DNA of 7,240 nucleotides from Thermoleophilaceae bacterium. Lineage in GTDB: Bacteria > Actinomycetota > Thermoleophilia > Solirubrobacterales > Thermoleophilaceae. Each line of letters opens with the position of its first letter. The stretch's first letter is position 1. Where the stretch lies: contig JACCTJ010000234.1 of NCBI GenBank assembly GCA_013812485.1, forward strand, positions 1 to 7,240, in the 5' to 3' direction. The notes below the pieces were generated by a model. The model worked only from the letters and a program-made list of their open reading frames with translations. It was not told the origin of the DNA and searched no databases. Positions 4,274 through 7,240 of this stretch are shown in pieces. The position numbers and the translations under genes were made by a program.

Positions 4274-7240
4274 CCGCCATCGTCTCGTGGTGCCTGCGCC
4301 GGCGGTCCGTGGTGATCCTTGCCAGCGTCCTGATCCTCGGCGCGGGCGCGTTCGGCGCGACTCAGCTGCGCCAGCAGTTCTTCCCCGACGTCGACTTCCC
4401 CTTCGTCATAACCAACCTCGACGTCTCGGGCCTCGACGCCGAGGGCGTCGACGAGCAGGTCGCCCAGCCGCTCGAGGGGGCGACGAGCAACCTCGAGGAC
4501 GTCGAGACGACCCAGACCCTGTCGAGTGAGGGTCGCGTGACCCTCGTCACCGAGCTCGCCTACGGGACAGACACAAAGCAGTTTGAGGAGGACCTCGCGC
4601 GCGAGCTCGCCTCCGTGCAGCTGCCCGAGGGCGCCGGTGAGCTCGACATCGGCGGCGGGTTCGACGAGCAGGCCGTGCTCAACGCCGCCATGAGCACCGA
4701 CGGCGACCTGCTCACCCTCACCGAGCAAGCCGAAGACGTGCGTGACGAGCTCGAGAACATCGACGGCGTCGGCCGTGTCGAGCTCGACGGTGGAGCGGAG
4801 AAGGAGTTCGCCGTCGAGCTCAAGCGGCGCGCGGTGCGCCGCGGCGAGACGCCCGGCAGCCTTGCGACCAAGATCCAGAGTGCGCTGCGCGAGGCCCCCG
4901 TGGGGCTGGTCGAGCGAGCCGGCTCACGCACTCCGCTGCTCGTCGATCCGGGCACCGTCGACAATCGCAGAGAGCTCGAGCGGCTGCCGATCTCCGACCG
5001 GCGCGAGGTCGAGGACGTCGCGACCGTCCGCCGCCAGGCCGCCGAGGGCACGGGCGTCGCGCGCACGAACGGCAAGCCGTCGATCGCGCTGTCGGTCTTC
5101 ACCGAGGAGGACGCGAATCAGGTCCAGGTCGTCGACGAGTCCGAGGCCGTGCTCGCCCGCGCGCAGCGCGCGCTCGGCGGCGTCGAGGTCAGCACCATCT
5201 TCGAGACCGCGAGCGACGTGAAGGCGTCGGTCAACGGGCTGCTGCTCGAGGGCACGCTCGGCGCCCTCTTCGCCGTCGTGGTGATCTTCTTCTTCCTGCG
5301 TTCCGTGCGCCCCACGCTGGTGGCCGCGGTGTCGATCCCGACCTCGATCGTCTTCGGCCTGCTGGCGGCGTGGGCGCTCGGTCTGACGCTCAACATCATC
5401 ACCCTGGCCGGGCTGACCATCGCCATCGGCCGGGTCATCGACGACGCGATCGTCGTGCTCGAGAACATCTACAAGCACCTCGAGCGCGGCGAACCGCGGG
5501 CACAGTCGGCCCTCGAGGGAACCTCGGAGGTCGCCAACGCGATCGTCTCCTCGACGCTCGCCACCGCCGCGGTGTTCCTGCCCCTTGGCCTCGTCGGAGG
5601 GCTGATCTCGGAGATCTTCTTCTCGTTCTCGATCATCGTCGTGGTCGCGCTGCTCGCCTCGCTGCTGGTCGCCGTGACCGTCATCCCCGTGCTCGGCGCG
5701 ACCTTCATGAAGCCGAAGGGACGGCCGGTGCAGGAAGCCGGCGCGCTTGCCCGGATAGTCACGCCGATCACCCGCTTCGGCATCCGTCCCTTCGGTCGGA
5801 TCGCCGTCATCGCCGCCGCCTTCGCCGCCCTGATCGGCACCATCTCCGTGGTCGCAGGCGGCGGCATCCCGGTTCAGTTTCTGCCCGACAGCGGGACTCA
5901 GCAGGCCTCCGGAACGGTCGACCTGCCCGCCGGCGTCGGTCCCGAGCGCGCCGAGCGCCTGCTGCGGCCGCTCGAGAAGCGGCTGAACGGGATCGACGGG
6001 ATCGAGAACGCGCAGGTGACCTTCGGCGGCGCGGGGGTCCAGACCGACGAAGTCGAGGACACCGAGAACGGCGCCTTCTTCGCAAACTTCCGAGAGGGCG
6101 TCGACGTCGAGCGGGTGACGGCCGACCTACGCGGCTTCGGTGAGCGGGAGTACCCGGACGGCTTCACCGCCGACCGGCTCGAGTCGGGACCGCCCGCGGG
6201 CCAGTTCGAGGCGACGGTCATCGGCGAGGACCAAGAGGACGCCGAGCGCGGGGCCACGCGCGTGACGAAGCTGCTCGAAGGGCGCGAGGACCTCACGCAG
6301 GTCGACAACGAGGCGGCTTCCGAGCAGACCCAGTTCGTGCTCGAGGTAGACGAGGACGAGCGCGGCACCGAGGACCAGCAGCGCGCGACCGAGGCCCTCG
6401 CCGCTCTCGTGCCGCCCGCGGACGCGGGAACGATCGGGGACGACGATGTTCCGGTGGTCGTGCGTGCGCCGGAGGAACTGCTCGAGGACGCGAACGCGCT
6501 CGAGGACGTCCCGCTGGCGCCGCGGGCGAGCGACGCCCTGGGCGGCGCATCCATGGGTGGCGTACCTCCCGCCGGCGGAGCACCGCCCGCGGGCGCCCTG
6601 CCGCCGGCCGGTGCCGTCCCTCCGATGGGTGCCGTCCCTCCGATGGGTGCCGTCCCTCCGATGGGTGCGATGCCTCCTGCCGGTGCGGTGCCTCCGGGCG
6701 GCGCACCCCCGGCGGGCGGAGCACCCCCCGGGGGCGGAGCACCCGCCTCGCGCGAACGCCCGCCGGACCCCCGGCCGCACTGCTCCGATCGCGTCGACAA
6801 CGACTCAGACGGGACGACGGACTTCGGCAAGGATCCGGGCTGCGAGTCGGCCGCCGACGACTCGGAGGCCCCGGACCCGCGTTGCTCCGATCGCCTCGAC
6901 AACGACTCAGACGGGAAGACGGACTTCGGCGACGATCCGGGCTGCGAGTCGGCCACCGACGACTCGGAGGCCCCCGACCCCTCGAAGAGCGGAGCTCGCT
7001 CGTTCGGCGTCGCGGGCGGCGCATCCAGCTCGCGCACCAGGTCTGGTGGGGACATCAAGCAGAGCCCGGGCGTCAACGTCACGCCGGCTGCAAGCGTCGG
7101 CGCGAGCGAGGAAGCCCCCGCGGGCGCTCCCCCCGCGGGCGCGGGCGGATCCGGCGTCGTCGCTGCCCCCGGGGGCGGAGGCGCCGGCGCTCCCGCGGGC
7201 GCGCGCGGAGCCGCTGGAGCCGGAGCGGCCCCTACCGGAG
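4270..7240 (+). CDS. RND (HAE1/AcrB-like) efflux permease with repeat-rich insertion or fusion, 3'-partial
   Basis: Proton-driven efflux permease; 990 codons are open to the right edge. TM1 is near residues 13-31 and the first extracytoplasmic domain runs to about 322. TM2-6 fall at about 326-476, with the TM4 proton relay D391-D392 in GRVIDDAIVVLENI (387-400), equivalent to AcrB D407-D408. TM7 is near 511-530 and starts the second extracytoplasmic domain, which is recognisable until about VPVVVRAPEELLEDANALEDV (to about 750). Then, still in frame, come Gly/Pro hexapeptide repeats (763-826), two Cys/Asp calcium-type repeats (838-904) and a Ser/Gly/Ala/Pro tail to 990. The break comes about where RND proteins have the strand ending in VPLSDVA. 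TM8-12 are not seen. If they follow, this is a large insertion in the outer domain; if not, the pump is truncated and probably inactive. ATG 4270 gives a standard RND N-terminus. No membrane-fusion partner is in view; the divergent TetR gene is the likely regulator. Confidence 0.88.
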   Translation, partial: MTAIVSWCLRRRSVVILASVLILGAGAFGATQLRQQFFPDVDFPFVITNLDVSGLDAEGVDEQVAQPLEGATSNLEDVETTQTLSSEGRVTLVTELAYGTDTKQFEEDLARELASVQLPEGAGELDIGGGFDEQAVLNAAMSTDGDLLTLTEQAEDVRDELENIDGVGRVELDGGAEKEFAVELKRRAVRRGETPGSLATKIQSALREAPVGLVERAGSRTPLLVDPGTVDNRRELERLPISDRREVEDVATVRRQAAEGTGVARTNGKPSIALSVFTEEDANQVQVVDESEAVLARAQRALGGVEVSTIFETASDVKASVNGLLLEGTLGALFAVVVIFFFLRSVRPTLVAAVSIPTSIVFGLLAAWALGLTLNIITLAGLTIAIGRVIDDAIVVLENIYKHLERGEPRAQSALEGTSEVANAIVSSTLATAAVFLPLGLVGGLISEIFFSFSIIVVVALLASLLVAVTVIPVLGATFMKPKGRPVQEAGALARIVTPITRFGIRPFGRIAVIAAAFAALIGTISVVAGGGIPVQFLPDSGTQQASGTVDLPAGVGPERAERLLRPLEKRLNGIDGIENAQVTFGGAGVQTDEVEDTENGAFFANFREGVDVERVTADLRGFGEREYPDGFTADRLESGPPAGQFEATVIGEDQEDAERGATRVTKLLEGREDLTQVDNEAASEQTQFVLEVDEDERGTEDQQRATEALAALVPPADAGTIGDDDVPVVVRAPEELLEDANALEDVPLAPRASDALGGASMGGVPPAGGAPPAGALPPAGAVPPMGAVPPMGAVPPMGAMPPAGAVPPGGAPPAGGAPPGGGAPASRERPPDPRPHCSDRVDNDSDGTTDFGKDPGCESAADDSEAPDPRCSDRLDNDSDGKTDFGDDPGCESATDDSEAPDPSKSGARSFGVAGGASSSRTRSGGDIKQSPGVNVTPAASVGASEEAPAGAPPAGAGGSGVVAAPGGGGAGAPAGARGAAGAGAAPTG
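6556..6747 (+). repeat. 18-base minisatellite encoding Gly/Pro hexapeptides
   Basis: Units of 18 bases encode G-x-x-P-P-x. There are eight units in phase from 6556 to 6699, then a 15-base unit, a full unit and a partial one. Three consecutive copies at 6610-6627, 6628-6645 and 6646-6663 are identical (GAVPPM); the others have diverged (GGVPPA, GGAPPA, GALPPA, GAMPPA, GAVPPG). This forms a flexible or polyproline-like linker within the RND reading frame. Identical copies point to recent slippage, so the copy number may vary between strains. Confidence 0.9.
6781..6984 (+). repeat. Two 102-base repeats encoding Cys/Asp calcium-type modules
   Basis: Two adjacent 34-codon units start at 6781 and 6883 with only about six base differences over their first 96 bases. 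Each encodes CSDRxDNDSDGxTDFG, then a DPGCESA and DDSEAPDP ending. DNDSDGxTD (residues 843-851 and 877-885) fits the DxDxDGxxD loop of thrombospondin type 3 and dockerin-like calcium sites, and the paired cysteines (C838/C858, C872/C892) could form a disulfide in each unit. Such units are usual in secreted proteins, so this part should lie outside the membrane. Calcium binding is inferred from the motif. Confidence 0.8.

Larger units (their letters stand above)
6540..7027 (+). repeat. 14-base direct repeat bracketing the inserted repeats
   Basis: GGGCGGCGCATCCA occurs exactly at 6540-6553 and 7014-7027, 474 bases (158 codons) apart and in the same frame, encoding GGAS both times (residues 758-761 and 916-919). 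The pair brackets the Gly/Pro hexapeptides and both Cys/Asp repeats. It could be a duplication scar or recombination site, or a chance reuse of a GGAS linker. Confidence 0.5.

Noticed and set aside
6540..7027. Insertion sequence or integron-type cassette inside the RND gene
   Set aside because: No transposase, terminal inverted repeats or recombination-site features are seen, and the segment is a pure in-frame coding repeat. Only the 14-base direct repeat is noted.
5898..7082. Long minus-strand open frame with collagen-like GGTAPIGG repeats, and overlapping minus-strand frames at 6127-6780 and 6293-7024
   Set aside because: They are the reverse reading of the RND gene's 18-base repeats and GC-rich codons. 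The upstream parts show no family resemblance, while the plus strand reads as an RND pump with correct motifs.
1..7240. CRISPR array, tRNA or rRNA genes
   Set aside because: The only regular repeats are the coding 18-base and 102-base units, with no spacers between them. I saw no tRNA cloverleaf or rRNA-like segment on either strand.

Overview
The window is very GC-rich, tightly packed bacterial DNA. Strong GC bias in third codon positions, GTG starts, a probable leaderless promoter and an extracellular repeat of the CSDxxDNDxDG type suggest a high-GC actinobacterium, possibly Thermoleophilia/Solirubrobacterales. That placement is inference; no rRNA or marker gene is present.

Layout. (1) 1-767, plus strand: two consecutive TauE/SafE-type membrane segments in different frames, joined by a TGATG stop/start overlap. 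The first runs in from the left edge. (2) 768-867: short convergent gap with two GC-rich hairpins. (3) 868-2330, minus strand: a FetA/FetB-type ABC metal exporter, with ATPase and permease overlapping by ATGA. (4) 2331-2555: divergent control region holding a pseudo-palindrome like CsoR/RcnR-family operators, a second perfect inverted repeat and a probable leaderless promoter. (5) 2556-3485, plus: a CDF (CzcD/ZitB-like) divalent metal efflux protein. (6) 3482-4132, minus: a TetR-family repressor, tail-to-tail with the CDF gene with interlocking stop codons. (7) 4133-4269: divergent control region with repeated TAGTGTCG words, an imperfect dyad and a nine-codon mini-ORF. (8) 4270 to the right edge, plus: an RND (HAE1/AcrB-like) efflux permease that stays open to the end of the window.

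The permease is the remarkable part. Residues 1 to about 755 are an ordinary RND protein with the TM4 Asp-Asp proton relay. In the second extracytoplasmic domain the same frame then runs into hexapeptide Gly/Pro repeats, two 34-residue Cys/Asp repeats with DxDxDGxxD calcium-type loops, and a Gly/Ala/Pro-rich stretch reaching the edge. At least 235 residues of secreted-type, repeat-rich sequence are thus fused to or inserted into a transporter. TM8-12 are not seen and may lie beyond the edge or be missing.

Functionally this looks like an efflux and metal-homeostasis neighbourhood: an ABC exporter (probably iron or a related metal) and a CDF exporter (probably Zn/Cd/Co-type divalent cations) share a control region with a metal-sensor-type operator, while the TetR protein probably controls the divergent RND pump.
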